Source: DYMC01 sp035406705 (lineage in GTDB: Bacteria > Verrucomicrobiota > Lentisphaeria > Victivallales > GWF2-50-93). Taken from it: a stretch of 64,000 nt of DNA. Below are positions 26,886-36,400 of this stretch, piece by piece; the stretch's first letter is position 1, and every line of letters begins with the position of its first letter. Both the position numbers and the translations under genes were made by a program. The DNA is taken from positions 1 through 64,000 of the forward strand of contig CAYRRM010000006.1 in the NCBI GenBank assembly GCA_964426675.1, in the 5' to 3' direction. The notes beneath the pieces were generated by a model. The model saw nothing but the letters and a program-made list of their open reading frames with translations, was not told the origin of the DNA and ran no database searches.

Positions 26886-27524
26886 TCATTGATAGTCTCT
26901 CCCTTTTGTTTTGTTTACATAATAAAGGACATTAGTTGTCTCTGCATGATTATCACAGAAAAGCAAATTAAATTTGTTATAATGACGTATTGTGTTAAGC
27001 TGATTTGTATCCCAACCAATCCAAAAAAAATTAGAATCTGCTACAAGTCTTTTTACAGCGGGCCGTTTTATCCTTGAAATACTTGCAAAATCATCTCTGC
27101 CATCCCAACCATAAGGCGGAGGTAACTCAATATTCCATCCATAATTTCCACCAATCCAGGCAGTTCGAGGCCGACTCGGGCAATCAAAAACCGTACCAAC
27201 AACTCTGCTGTGATCATATTCAACAATAAATTTTGTCGGCTGATAAAGATAAGAAAGCCAAACATTCCATATTGAAGCATCCCAATTTCCAGTTGAGGTA
27301 GGCCCACGTGAACCAGGCCAACATCCGGCTGGAAGAAAGCCTGTATAATCATCGACATAATACATTGACATCACTCCAATTTGCTTTTCATTACTCATAC
27401 AAAGAGAGAGTTTTGCCATATCTTTAGCTCTTTTTAAAGCCGGCAATAAAAGCGCAGCCAATATCGCGATTATTGCGATTACCACGAGTAGTTCTATAAG
27501 AGTAAAGAGATATCTACTTTTCAT
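26886..27524 (-). CDS. Type II secretion-like pseudopilin
   Basis: 212 residues from MKSRYLFTLIELLVV. The prepilin helix is almost identical to the neighbouring pseudopilin, but the C-terminal domain differs. The H-x9-DG motif reads H-YNKFNLLFC-DNH, with Asn in place of Gly. A longer in-frame start at 27569 would place 15 residues before the prepilin signal inside the lacI gene; the chosen ATG has AGGA ten bases upstream. Overlaps the end of the LacI regulator by 11 bases. Confidence 0.82.
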   Translation of the reverse strand: MKSRYLFTLIELLVVIAIIAILAALLLPALKRAKDMAKLSLCMSNEKQIGVMSMYYVDDYTGFLPAGCWPGSRGPTSTGNWDASIWNVWLSYLYQPTKFIVEYDHSRVVGTVFDCPSRPRTAWIGGNYGWNIELPPPYGWDGRDDFASISRIKRPAVKRLVADSNFFWIGWDTNQLNTIRHYNKFNLLFCDNHAETTNVLYYVNKTKGRDYQ

Positions 27525-28572
27525 TTTGTAATATCCTATTTTTTTCACAGTTGTATCCGTAAAACGCAAACGGAATGATTACTGGCTTATGAACATCATT
27601 TTTGCGCTCTATTTTTTCAAATAACATATTTACTGCCGCCTCTACAATATCAATTTTCCTCGGAAGAATAGCTGGAATCTCAGTAGAATTCTCAATGTGG
27701 ATTTTATCAGAGAAACACGTCAATTCAAAATCTTTATGAAATCTAAGACCAAGGTTATTTGCTGTATATAGTATATTCCTACCAGAATTCTCAAAATCAT
27801 AGCATAAAAACGCAAATGGCGGCTTACATGATGACAATATAGTTTTTGCGTACCCTGCAAAATCAATAGCATTTAAAGGTTTTTTAGGACGCATAACAAA
27901 AGTTTTAAGTCCAAGTTTTTTCATCGCTTTCAGATACCCTTCTTCTCTATCTTTTACGCTAAAATGTAATGGACCTTTGTTATCTTTTGAAATCACCATA
28001 TCAACGTAAAATATTTTACGAAAACCTTTTTGAGCATAATGTAATGTAAGATCGTATGCTGCTTTAAAATCATCATGGTGAACGCAATCTTTATCATGCT
28101 TTGAACCTATCCAAACAATTGGTACGTTAATTGTCATGATTAAAGATTCGAGCCATTCAGGAATTGCATGAGTTATTGCCACAAGTGCTCCGTCAACAAG
28201 ATTTTCTTTAAAAATTCTAGGAATTTTATCTTCTGCAATATCATGTTCTCCAGGCAAAACATTAAGAAGTAAGTTATAATTTCGTTCAGCCAATTTTTGT
28301 TCCATCAAAATTAAATAATCAATAGAAAAACTGCTAAAAGATATTTCAGGAGAAAGCAATAAACTGATTGAATGAAATTTTCCAGTTTTAATAAATTGTG
28401 CAAATGCATTTGGACGGTAACCAAGTCTGCCTGCTGTTTCTTTCACTTTTCGAACTGTTTCGCTATTATATAATTTTACGTACTCACTATTTAATATACG
28501 ACTTGCTGTTTGGACAGTAACTCCACACTCATCAGCAATATCTTTTAAAGTTATCTTTTTATCCATTATCAT
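27514..28572 (-). CDS. LacI-family transcriptional regulator
   Basis: 352 residues. The N-terminal LacI helix-turn-helix is ITLKDIADECGVTVQTASRI (about 6-25), with hinge-helix region up to residue 60, then a periplasmic-binding-protein-type ligand domain. It is the second gene of the operon, overlapping GH5 by 4 bases, and a perfect LacI-like palindrome lies in the operon promoter. The likely arrangement is autoregulation with relief by an oligosaccharide from glucan breakdown. Confidence 0.9.
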   Translation of the reverse strand: MIMDKKITLKDIADECGVTVQTASRILNSEYVKLYNSETVRKVKETAGRLGYRPNAFAQFIKTGKFHSISLLLSPEISFSSFSIDYLILMEQKLAERNYNLLLNVLPGEHDIAEDKIPRIFKENLVDGALVAITHAIPEWLESLIMTINVPIVWIGSKHDKDCVHHDDFKAAYDLTLHYAQKGFRKIFYVDMVISKDNKGPLHFSVKDREEGYLKAMKKLGLKTFVMRPKKPLNAIDFAGYAKTILSSCKPPFAFLCYDFENSGRNILYTANNLGLRFHKDFELTCFSDKIHIENSTEIPAILPRKIDIVEAAVNMLFEKIERKNDVHKPVIIPFAFYGYNCEKNRILQNEK

Positions 28573-29627
28573 TTTCTTGTGTTCCTTATGTTTTCAGAAA
28601 GAACTTTTGCTACAATAGTTTCTCTACCTGTCTGATAATCAATTATTCCAAAACTACCTCTAAAATCCCAATTAGCCCACCCAATTGAATTTTTATCTAA
28701 AACAGACAGAAAATCACGATACCACGCTTCGCGTATTTCATCTGGAGCCATTCTATTTACTCCAAATTCATTACACCATAAGGGCAAATTCAAATCCTTA
28801 CTTTTTTTTATAGCAGGAAAAAGATCTTTTTCCATTACTGAGACGTCATAGTATTTATTTTGCTCACTAACTCTTTGTCTTAATTCAGAGTCGAGCACAG
28901 AAAGAGATTTTTCTGAAACCGGAATACCTGGATAAGTAATAGGCCCGCTGTAATCTCTTATTGATGCAGTCCAACTTGCTCTATAATGCGTTATAAGCAT
29001 TGGATTATAATAATGCACTACAAGGATAATACGAGTATCTCCAAGAGGGACCTCAAGTTGAGGAAATGTCTGTGCCTGACACCATCTATTAGAACCGATT
29101 GCTATGTAACGTAGGGGCTCTTTTTCTCTTATAACTCTATATGGAGCAAGCAAAACCCTATTCCAATCAGACGGATCATCGGCAACGGCTTCATTCATTA
29201 ACTCATATGCTAAAAAATCATTACCATAACGTGATAATTCACCTGATAACTGTCTCCAGCATTCAGTAAAATGCAATTTTTTTGCAGGGTCTGTGAAAAG
29301 TGTATTCTCACCATTTTCCCCATTAAAATGATGACAACGCAATACATGTAAATCCACGACAACTTTTAAATCTGCATTACGGCACCATTCTATTCCTTCA
29401 TGTAGCAAGTCCCACGCTTCATTATTTTTTTTAAAATCGTCATCCCACATCTGCTCTTCATCAACAGGTAATCTTAAATGGTCAAAACCAAAATCTGCAA
29501 GATATTTAACATCCTCAGCGGTAAAACGTTTTCTTCTTTCTTCTCCTCTTGCATCACTCTGACTAAGCCAATGGGATATATTTGTTCCTTTTAATAATTT
29601 TAATTTATTATTTGCCAGATTTGCCAT
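28569..29627 (-). CDS. GH5-family glycoside hydrolase (endoglucanase-like)
   Basis: 352 residues of clan GH-A family 5. Visible: GTNISHWLSQ near the N terminus, DFGFDHLRLPVDEE, VVVDLHVLRCHHFNG, the acid/base glutamate in YELMNEAVADDPSDWN and the nucleophile in LPLWCNEFGVNR. No signal peptide, so it likely acts on short oligosaccharides inside the cell or is exported otherwise. It is the first gene after the operator-containing promoter; AAGGAG lies 7-8 bases before its ATG. Confidence 0.9.
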   Translation of the reverse strand: MANLANNKLKLLKGTNISHWLSQSDARGEERRKRFTAEDVKYLADFGFDHLRLPVDEEQMWDDDFKKNNEAWDLLHEGIEWCRNADLKVVVDLHVLRCHHFNGENGENTLFTDPAKKLHFTECWRQLSGELSRYGNDFLAYELMNEAVADDPSDWNRVLLAPYRVIREKEPLRYIAIGSNRWCQAQTFPQLEVPLGDTRIILVVHYYNPMLITHYRASWTASIRDYSGPITYPGIPVSEKSLSVLDSELRQRVSEQNKYYDVSVMEKDLFPAIKKSKDLNLPLWCNEFGVNRMAPDEIREAWYRDFLSVLDKNSIGWANWDFRGSFGIIDYQTGRETIVAKVLSENIRNTRK

Positions 29628-29649
29628 AAAAAGACTCCTTTTATTAACA

Positions 29650-29679
29650 TTAATATTAACGTTAATATAAAAAAGTCAA
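29650..29679 (-). promoter_or_regulatory. Promoter of the glucan operon
   Basis: On the minus strand TTGACT (29679-29674) is a 5-of-6 match to the -35 box. The -10 lies in 29658-29650, where TAATAT (15-bp spacer) and TATTAA (18-bp) are alternatives. The operator covers the spacer and overlaps the -10. Confidence 0.55.
29653..29668. promoter_or_regulatory. LacI-type operator, perfect 16-bp palindrome
   Basis: ATATTAACGTTAATAT is its own reverse complement with a central CG, the hallmark of LacI/PurR-class operators. It lies between -35 and -10 of the operon whose second gene encodes a LacI regulator, so binding there would block transcription. Confidence 0.65.
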
Positions 29680-29804
29680 GAGAAAAAATTACTTTTTTTT
29701 AATTTATAAGTAAATTTTGAGGAAAATTTTATTTTCTATTTGCGTAAAGACAAAAAAAGCTGTATTTTTTACTTTCAAAAAAACGAAAATCGAGGATTTT
29801 TTTT

Positions 29805-31097
29805 ATGGACTATATCTTGTGCAATGCAAGAGTTATCGATCCTTCTCAAAATATTGATGATATAATGGACATTGGAGTTCAAAATGGTTTCATATGTGCT
29901 CCAGAAAAAATCAAAAAAGCTGAAAAAATTAATTTAAAAGGGCTCATACTTACTCCAGGGCTTATTGATATACATGTTCATCTCAGGCAACCCGGGCAAG
30001 GTAATAAAGAAACCATTGAAACGGGAACAAAAGCTGCGGCAGCAGGGGGATTTACCTCAATAGTGGCTATGCCAAATACATCGCCGTGCGCAGATAATCC
30101 TGGAACTATAGAGTATATACGTCTCCTTTCAGAAAGGGAAGGAGTGGTAAATGTATTGCCTTGTGCAGCGATGACGAAGAACCGTGAAGGAAAAGAAATG
30201 TCAGGAATTGGAAGTCTAAAAAAAGCTGGGACTATTGCTCTTTCTGATGATGGGTCATGCGTTCAAAACCACGAGATCATGAGGCATTTAATGGAATATT
30301 CAAAATCTTTCGGCATCCCGATTCTTGATCATTGCGAAGATGAGATTTTATCTGCTGGTGGCATTATGCACGATGGGCGCTGGTCAGTACTTCTCGGTAT
30401 AAAAGGGCAAACAGCCGCATCTGAAGAATTAATGGTAGCCAGAGATATCATTCTTTCTGAACACACTGAATGCCCTATACACATTCAACATGTTTCTAGC
30501 AAAGGTTCTGTGAGGATGATAAGAGAAGCCCAAAGTAGAGGACTTAAGATAAGTGCTGAAGCAACACCTCACCATATATCTCTGACCGACGAATCAATGA
30601 AGAGTTTTGATTCCAATTATAAGGTAAATCCTCCACTGCGTTCTGAAGAGGATAGACTTGCTATAATTGAAGGATTAAAAGATGGAACAATCTCTGTTAT
30701 TGCAAGCGATCATGCTCCGCATACTGAAACTGAAAAACTTGTGGAACTGGACAATGCCCCATTCGGAATAATTGGTATTGAAACCGAACTGTCAATCTGC
30801 CTTGAAGAATTATATCATAGCGGAATACTATCCCTCTCTGAACTAATATCAAAATGGACTATTGGACCAGCAAAAGTTCTTGGATTGAATATAGGTACAT
30901 TAAAGGAAGGCTCGAGTGCAGATATTACGATAATTGATGTAAACAAAGAAGTTAGGATTGATAAAAATAAATTTTATTCAAAATCAAGAAATACCCCCTT
31001 TCATGGAAAGAAAGTTCGCGGTCAGACAATGGCCACAATTGTAAAGGGGAAATTTATTTTTAGTAAGCTAAATGCCGTCAAAGGTCTCATAAATTAA
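29805..31097 (+). CDS. pyrC: Dihydroorotase
   Basis: 430 residues, class I dihydroorotase of the amidohydrolase superfamily, which cyclises carbamoyl-aspartate in pyrimidine synthesis. Signature DIHVHLRQPGQGNKETI (metal-binding HxH), GGFTSIVAMPNTSP, the zinc histidines in LDHCED and QHVSSKGSV, ISAEATPHH, and the catalytic aspartate in IASDHAPHTETEK. Complete length; the active-site residues I can place are present. Followed 1 base later by the Smr gene. Confidence 0.94.
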   Translation: MDYILCNARVIDPSQNIDDIMDIGVQNGFICAPEKIKKAEKINLKGLILTPGLIDIHVHLRQPGQGNKETIETGTKAAAAGGFTSIVAMPNTSPCADNPGTIEYIRLLSEREGVVNVLPCAAMTKNREGKEMSGIGSLKKAGTIALSDDGSCVQNHEIMRHLMEYSKSFGIPILDHCEDEILSAGGIMHDGRWSVLLGIKGQTAASEELMVARDIILSEHTECPIHIQHVSSKGSVRMIREAQSRGLKISAEATPHHISLTDESMKSFDSNYKVNPPLRSEEDRLAIIEGLKDGTISVIASDHAPHTETEKLVELDNAPFGIIGIETELSICLEELYHSGILSLSELISKWTIGPAKVLGLNIGTLKEGSSADITIIDVNKEVRIDKNKFYSKSRNTPFHGKKVRGQTMATIVKGKFIFSKLNAVKGLIN

Positions 31098-31098
31098 C

Positions 31099-31410
31099 AT
31101 GAAGAGATTCAGAAAAACCATAAGAAACCCTGAAACTCTCACAAAAAAAAGGAAAAAGAATCCTTACTCTCAATTCGATAAAATAATAGATTTGCACGGA
31201 TTAACATCGTCTAACGCAGAACGTATAATTAAGGCAATTATATCAAATTATCCAAACCAACGAGTACTTATTAATCATGGCAAAGGGGAAGGCACACTAC
31301 GACAATTAGTAAGAAAAATTTGTAAAAATGACCAACGTGTAAAGGCGGTAAAAAATGGAGAAGAAAGCCTTATCCCGGGCGGTGAAGGCGTAACAATAAT
31401 ACAATTATAA
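31099..31410 (+). CDS. Small Smr-domain protein
   Basis: 103 residues, nearly all one Smr (MutS2 C-terminal) domain: IIDLHGLTSSNAERII and VLINHGKGEGTLRQLVRKI carry the LDLHG and H-G-K-G signatures. Stand-alone Smr proteins have nicking or RNA endonuclease activity. The basic N terminus (about 25 residues) may bind nucleic acid. Located between pyrC and deoC, probably co-transcribed. Confidence 0.85.
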   Translation: MKRFRKTIRNPETLTKKRKKNPYSQFDKIIDLHGLTSSNAERIIKAIISNYPNQRVLINHGKGEGTLRQLVRKICKNDQRVKAVKNGEESLIPGGEGVTIIQL

Positions 31411-31424
31411 AGAAGAGGATAAAA

Positions 31425-32096
31425 ATGAATGAACTTGCAAGATACATAGACCATACCCTACTAAAGCCCACAGCAACAGAAAAACAAATTGAAAATCTAT
31501 GTGAAGAGGCTATAAGATATTCATTTGCTGCTGTATGCGTAAACCCTTATTGGGTAAATTTTTGTGCAAAAAAATTATCCGGCACAAAAGTAAAAGTATG
31601 CTCTGTAGTTGGATTCCCATTAGGAGCTACGCCAACAGAAGTAAAAGCTTTTGAAACTGAATTTTGCTTAAAAAATGGCGCACAAGAAATAGATATGGTA
31701 ATAAATATTGGTGCGGTAAAAGATAAAAATTGGTGCTATGTAGAAAAAGAGATTTCCACACTTGCGAAAATCGCACATTCAAATAATGCTATTCTTAAGG
31801 TGATTTTTGAGAATTGTCTTCTGGAAAAAGATGAGATAATCAAAGCATGCCAGGTATCAATTGTTGCAAATGCTGATTTTGTAAAAACCTCTACTGGCTT
31901 CTCTACTGGAGGAGCAACATTTGATGATGTGAAATTAATGGTAGAAACCGTCAAAGGAAAGTGTAAAGTTAAGGCTGCTGGCGGAATAAGAAATGCAGAA
32001 GATGCATTAAATATGATAAAGATTGGAGCTCAAAGGCTTGGTACAAGTGTCGGCGTTGCAATTGTTACTGGAAAAAATTCTTCAGGTGGATATTAG
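31425..32096 (+). CDS. deoC: Deoxyribose-phosphate aldolase
   Basis: 223 residues, class I aldolase interconverting deoxyribose 5-phosphate with glyceraldehyde 3-phosphate and acetaldehyde. Schiff-base lysine K154 in DFVKTSTGFSTGGAT, the second lysine K183 in KVKAAGGIR, and D91 in EIDMVINIGAV are in place. GAAGAGGA precedes the ATG. The 3' end overlaps the convergent deacetylase by 4 bases. Carries a palindrome copy (LAKIA). Confidence 0.94.
   Translation: MNELARYIDHTLLKPTATEKQIENLCEEAIRYSFAAVCVNPYWVNFCAKKLSGTKVKVCSVVGFPLGATPTEVKAFETEFCLKNGAQEIDMVINIGAVKDKNWCYVEKEISTLAKIAHSNNAILKVIFENCLLEKDEIIKACQVSIVANADFVKTSTGFSTGGATFDDVKLMVETVKGKCKVKAAGGIRNAEDALNMIKIGAQRLGTSVGVAIVTGKNSSGGY
31762..31776. 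repeat. Dispersed palindrome, copy 8
   Basis: TTGCGAAAATCGCAC, one outer mismatch. Encodes Leu-Ala-Lys-Ile-Ala in deoC. Confidence 0.8.
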
Positions 32097-33202
32097 TTTT
32101 GACGTATAATTACGGCATTCCCTCTATCAGGAATAATATTTGCCAGAATATATTTTGCACCATTATGGTCAAGGATTCTGCATTGAGAACTTGTTTCATT
32201 TTGTTTAGATTCGGCATTTTTCCACGACGAATCAACTCGTATTTTTACTGTTAAGGGATAGTTAAATATATTATCGTCCATTTCATCTGTGAGAGAAATT
32301 ACAATTTTATCTTTTGATTTTTCTAATACCTTCAGGACAGCGGTATCCCGTTCCTGTCCATATTTTACTACTTCGCTGAAGAGGGCACACCATAATTCAC
32401 CTGTTTTCATTTTACCATTTAGTAACTTTAATTTTTCCTCGATATTTTGCCGCGACTCAGGTTTAGTAAGGTGAAAATGGCAACAATACCATGCTCTGTA
32501 CAAATCTTTATTTCTTGTATTTCCTTTCTCCAAACAGAACTTAAGGTCCTGTGATTCAAATTTAGCATCGCCAAAATTTATAACGCCACTTAAACTATTT
32601 ACATTTTTATAATTAATTTTATTTGCCGGATTAACGGAACCAGTAGTTCCACGACAAGCAATATAATATTTCATTGCTATTTCTGTGTTATTGAGGTTTG
32701 AATTTTTCCCACCTGGATAGGCTAAACAAAGAACTTCATGGTCTGGGATATTTTTTTCAATCATCTTTTTAGATTCAGAGTATTCATTTTCTATATTTAT
32801 GTTGGAACTATCTCCATGTAAATGTGTTAGTGTATGAGATTGTACATCGTGCCCCATAGAAACAAGTTTTGCAAATTTTTCCCAGCTTCCATTAAATGAA
32901 TTTTTCCCGGAAACTCCTGAAGTAACTACAAACCACGTAAAATGGAGTTCGTATTTTTTTCCCATTTCAATCCACCATTCATGATCAGGTGCACAATTAT
33001 CGTCAATTGTCAATGAGAATGCCGCAATACTATCATCTTTCCATAAACAAATAGAAGCATCTCCAAAATTTTCAGGCCAATCTATATCTGATACTCTAAA
33101 ACGCCCATCTTTGGGTGCTGGAGGAAGAAATTTTTTCTGGAGATCCTCCCCACACAGTAGGAAAGAGAAAAAAGTAAAAAATAATAGGAGGTAACTTTTC
33201 AT
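32093..33202 (-). CDS. Secreted polysaccharide deacetylase (NodB-like)
   Basis: 369 residues. Signal peptide with a cysteine near its end (FFSFLLCGEDLQK) could make it a lipoprotein. The NodB domain shows the catalytic aspartates in SLTIDDNCAPDHEWW and the metal histidines in DVQSHTLTHLHGDSSN, followed by LCLAYPGGKNSNL. A C-terminal beta region (about 270-369) follows. Enzymes of this type remove acetyl groups from chitin, xylan, peptidoglycan or PNAG. Substrate unknown. Confidence 0.85.
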   Translation of the reverse strand: MKSYLLLFFTFFSFLLCGEDLQKKFLPPAPKDGRFRVSDIDWPENFGDASICLWKDDSIAAFSLTIDDNCAPDHEWWIEMGKKYELHFTWFVVTSGVSGKNSFNGSWEKFAKLVSMGHDVQSHTLTHLHGDSSNINIENEYSESKKMIEKNIPDHEVLCLAYPGGKNSNLNNTEIAMKYYIACRGTTGSVNPANKINYKNVNSLSGVINFGDAKFESQDLKFCLEKGNTRNKDLYRAWYCCHFHLTKPESRQNIEEKLKLLNGKMKTGELWCALFSEVVKYGQERDTAVLKVLEKSKDKIVISLTDEMDDNIFNYPLTVKIRVDSSWKNAESKQNETSSQCRILDHNGAKYILANIIPDRGNAVIIRQN

Positions 33203-33340
33203 AATAAACGCCCTTCAATATTTTTAATATATATATATTGTGATATCCTGTTGAATGAATAATAATATTAACGGTACATCTTATTTATCATACCTGTTAC
33301 TTGCAATATCACTATCATCTTCCGTTAACAGTTACTGAAT

Positions 33341-33390
33341 AATAAGCTGCGTTCCAATTTCAATTCAGTTACGCTGGAACGCAACTTATA
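33341..33390. terminator. Long hairpin in the gap between two secreted-protein genes
   Basis: Arms at 33341-33356 and 33375-33390 pair over 14 of 16 positions (AAGCTGCGTTCCA against TGGAACGCAACTT) around an 18-base loop. It follows the end of the 1263-residue protein gene on the minus strand but has no T-run on either side, so it may be a terminator, an RNA processing element or a regulator site. The rest of this 250-bp gap shows only AT-rich sequence. Confidence 0.4.
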
Positions 33391-33453
33391 TTACAATAAT
33401 TCTTGTTTGGGCATATTCCAACACGTGCTAAACACAAAAAATATGTGTTGTTT

Positions 33454-36400
33454 TTATTCTACAAACGTTAAAATTCCAAAATGCCTTGGACTCCATGCAG
33501 GAAATATGCCTTCTCCCCATTTCATAATAGCTTGTCGCCCTTTACCATCATTATCATTCACACAGATAGAAAGAGCTATTTTTGCTCCTATAGTTGGTAA
33601 TATTCCTCCCATATCAGAAAATGGCATGCGCAATTCATAAATAGTGAAACCATTGGAAGAGTTAATTGCCAATTCATATACAGAGGAATCTCGAGCCAAG
33701 TGTTCTGCCGGTAAACCAGCAGATCTATCAATTGGTCTATAGAGAGTAAATTTACCACTTCCTCCTCCTGGCACAGCAGAAGAGATATAATAACAAAATG
33801 CTTTATTTTCTTGGGCATCCTTTGATGGTAAAATCCCCAGCACAACTGAATCATCCTCAACTGTCTTCTCTGCTGTCTTCGTGGAAATGTGGATATTATC
33901 CTTTATTTCAAGGGCTACATATAGATTTTTGTCATCCCAGGAAAAATATGCAGCTCCAGATAAATTATCCGGTGTCCAATCATAGTTTTTATCAATTTTC
34001 ATAATTTGATTATCTGCTAAAAGAGGTATTGGACATTTTTTCTCCCAATCACTTAATTTGCCATCAACTGTAATAGTTTTTTTAATTTTATGACATTCAG
34101 CGGTATAATCAGAACCTTCATATACAGTTAATCTGATGTTATCAAAGAATGCTTCACCTTTTCCATTTACAACTGGTACAGCAGAAATACTCTTTAAATT
34201 GATTCCTCCATCTATATGACAAGAATATAATTTCCAACCGGGAGAGTTCTCTCCAGCATCAAAGACATGTGGTATAGTGAGAGTTTTTTGAGTGCCATCC
34301 TGCATTAAAAGTCCTATGTTACTTCCAGCCCTCATATTTTTGTTAAATATCCATGCAGAATATAAGAAAACCTGTCCAGCCGGGGCATTATTAACTGTCT
34401 GAGCATAATGTTGCCAGGAATTTCCAGCTGAGAATTTTATTGAGTATTTTCCAAGTCCAGGAACATTAGAAGGAGCTTCTACTCTTTTTGCATTCCCTCC
34501 CCAAAAAGTAGCTGATTCACCGGGTTCTGCTGGTTCTTCAAATCCAGAATTTTTTATAAGATTTCCTAACATCTCAGGAGAAACGATTGAGATATTAACC
34601 TTTTTTTCTACTACAGGTAGATCTTGTTTAGAATATGCAAAAATGACTTTCAACGGATACGTTCCATCATTTATGTTTTCTGGCAATTTAAGATTTATTT
34701 TCAGATATGATTTTTCACCAGAATTCACTGAAAAATCTAATTCTTCCTGTTTTTGCCATCCATCTGGCACTACTACACTAATTTTTCCTGATAATGTAGA
34801 AGTGCATATATTATCCAGTAAAACATTTAATTGAGCTGATTTTCCTTTAATAAACGTTGCTGTTGAAAACGGTCGAGATAATCGACCTGTTGTTTCGACT
34901 GAAGGGACAAGATAAGTTTTAATTGTTTCCAGGTTCCCATTTTCGATAAAAATTGGTCGAGTACCAACATTTACCTTTGCTATTTTATTTTCTGTCTTTA
35001 TTTTTTCTTCATTTCCTTGATAGTCTGTAATAACAATATCACTCCCTGGAACAAAAAGAACTTCTGTTAGGGGATTTTCCGGACTATACCAATTATTCTG
35101 TTTATTCTCTCCTCCTTCATTAGAATCAATCGAAGCTACTAATACAGGTTTTTTATCTTTTTCGAAAAGTTGAAATTTTGCATTTTGCTCTCCAAGGAAG
35201 AATGTACCAAGGGGGTTTGCATTATGTAATTTTGAAATAAACACAGCAATTGTTGCTGCTACTGGGCGCGGCTCCATATTTCCCATAAAGTTAGACCAAT
35301 TACCTGTGGGTTCAGGAGATCCACCAAAATATACTATTCTTTCAGCTCCTGCCATCAATTCATCCGTCCAATTCTTAAGTATCCATCTGCATTGATAATC
35401 TGGTTTAATTACCTCGATTGGAGGAACATTCCACGTTGAAAGCCCCCTTGCAGTTTCATTATCCCATACGTGAATATTTTTAAGCCCATATACCTCGAGA
35501 TCCTCTTTCGCTTCAATTATGCTTTGCCCATTACCATAATGAACAGAAAGGATATCAATGTATTTTCCTATCCCTTCGTTAAGTAATGCCACTCTGTAAT
35601 TACGCGGCCAAAGTCCTCCGGCAAGTAAGTTTTTAAATGAGGGATCTATAGATTTCGATGTTTCTGTTCCTATTTTACAGAAACGAAGATATTCTGTTAC
35701 CGGATTTTCACACTTATCCCCCGGTACGATTTCATTCAACCATTCAAAACCAGATATTTTCCCTTTCCATTTTTCGGAAAGACTCTTAACTGTCAATTGC
35801 CATGCTGTATCATCAAAAGGAATAGGAAAATAACCCTGATCACAGGCTTTCCCTTTTTGTATCCATGGTGGCATTGAAGTCAAACATATCCATGGACGAA
35901 TTCCATTGGCGTTCAAATTTTCAATTGCCCTATCATATCCTTCAGTGCGAAAATCACCACTTGCTGGTGCTATATTTTTTAAGCTACAGAAGATTCGAGA
36001 TGAGGTGAAGCCAAGTTTTGCATTTGCTTCAGCGACCTCCTTAGTTCCACCACCCGTCATTCCAAATTTTGTTTCTTTGCCCTTTGTAATTGCTTTGACA
36101 TCCGGAATTCTGGCAAAATAAATTTTTCGTTTTCCCCAATCATCAGCTTGCGTTTCAAACAAAAATACACCACGTCTTTCAGTTTTTATAAGAATGGGAA
36201 ATTTTTGCTCTGGTTTAGTAGGATTTACCTTTACAACACCAGAACTGAGTTCTGTACCTGTGAAATCTGTAAGTTTCCAACTTATCTTTTTTTCTACGTT
36301 ATCCGAGACTTTAGTAATTATGTTAACTTGGACTGGCTCATTATAGGTAAAAAGATTTCCAGGTAGATCAGTTGTCAACTCATAAAATTTTTCTCTGACT

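Noticed and set aside
27451..27490. Palindrome-like GCGATTATTGCG in the second pseudopilin.
   Set aside because: It is a direct Ala-Ile-Ile-Ala coding repeat, not an inverted repeat of the required form.
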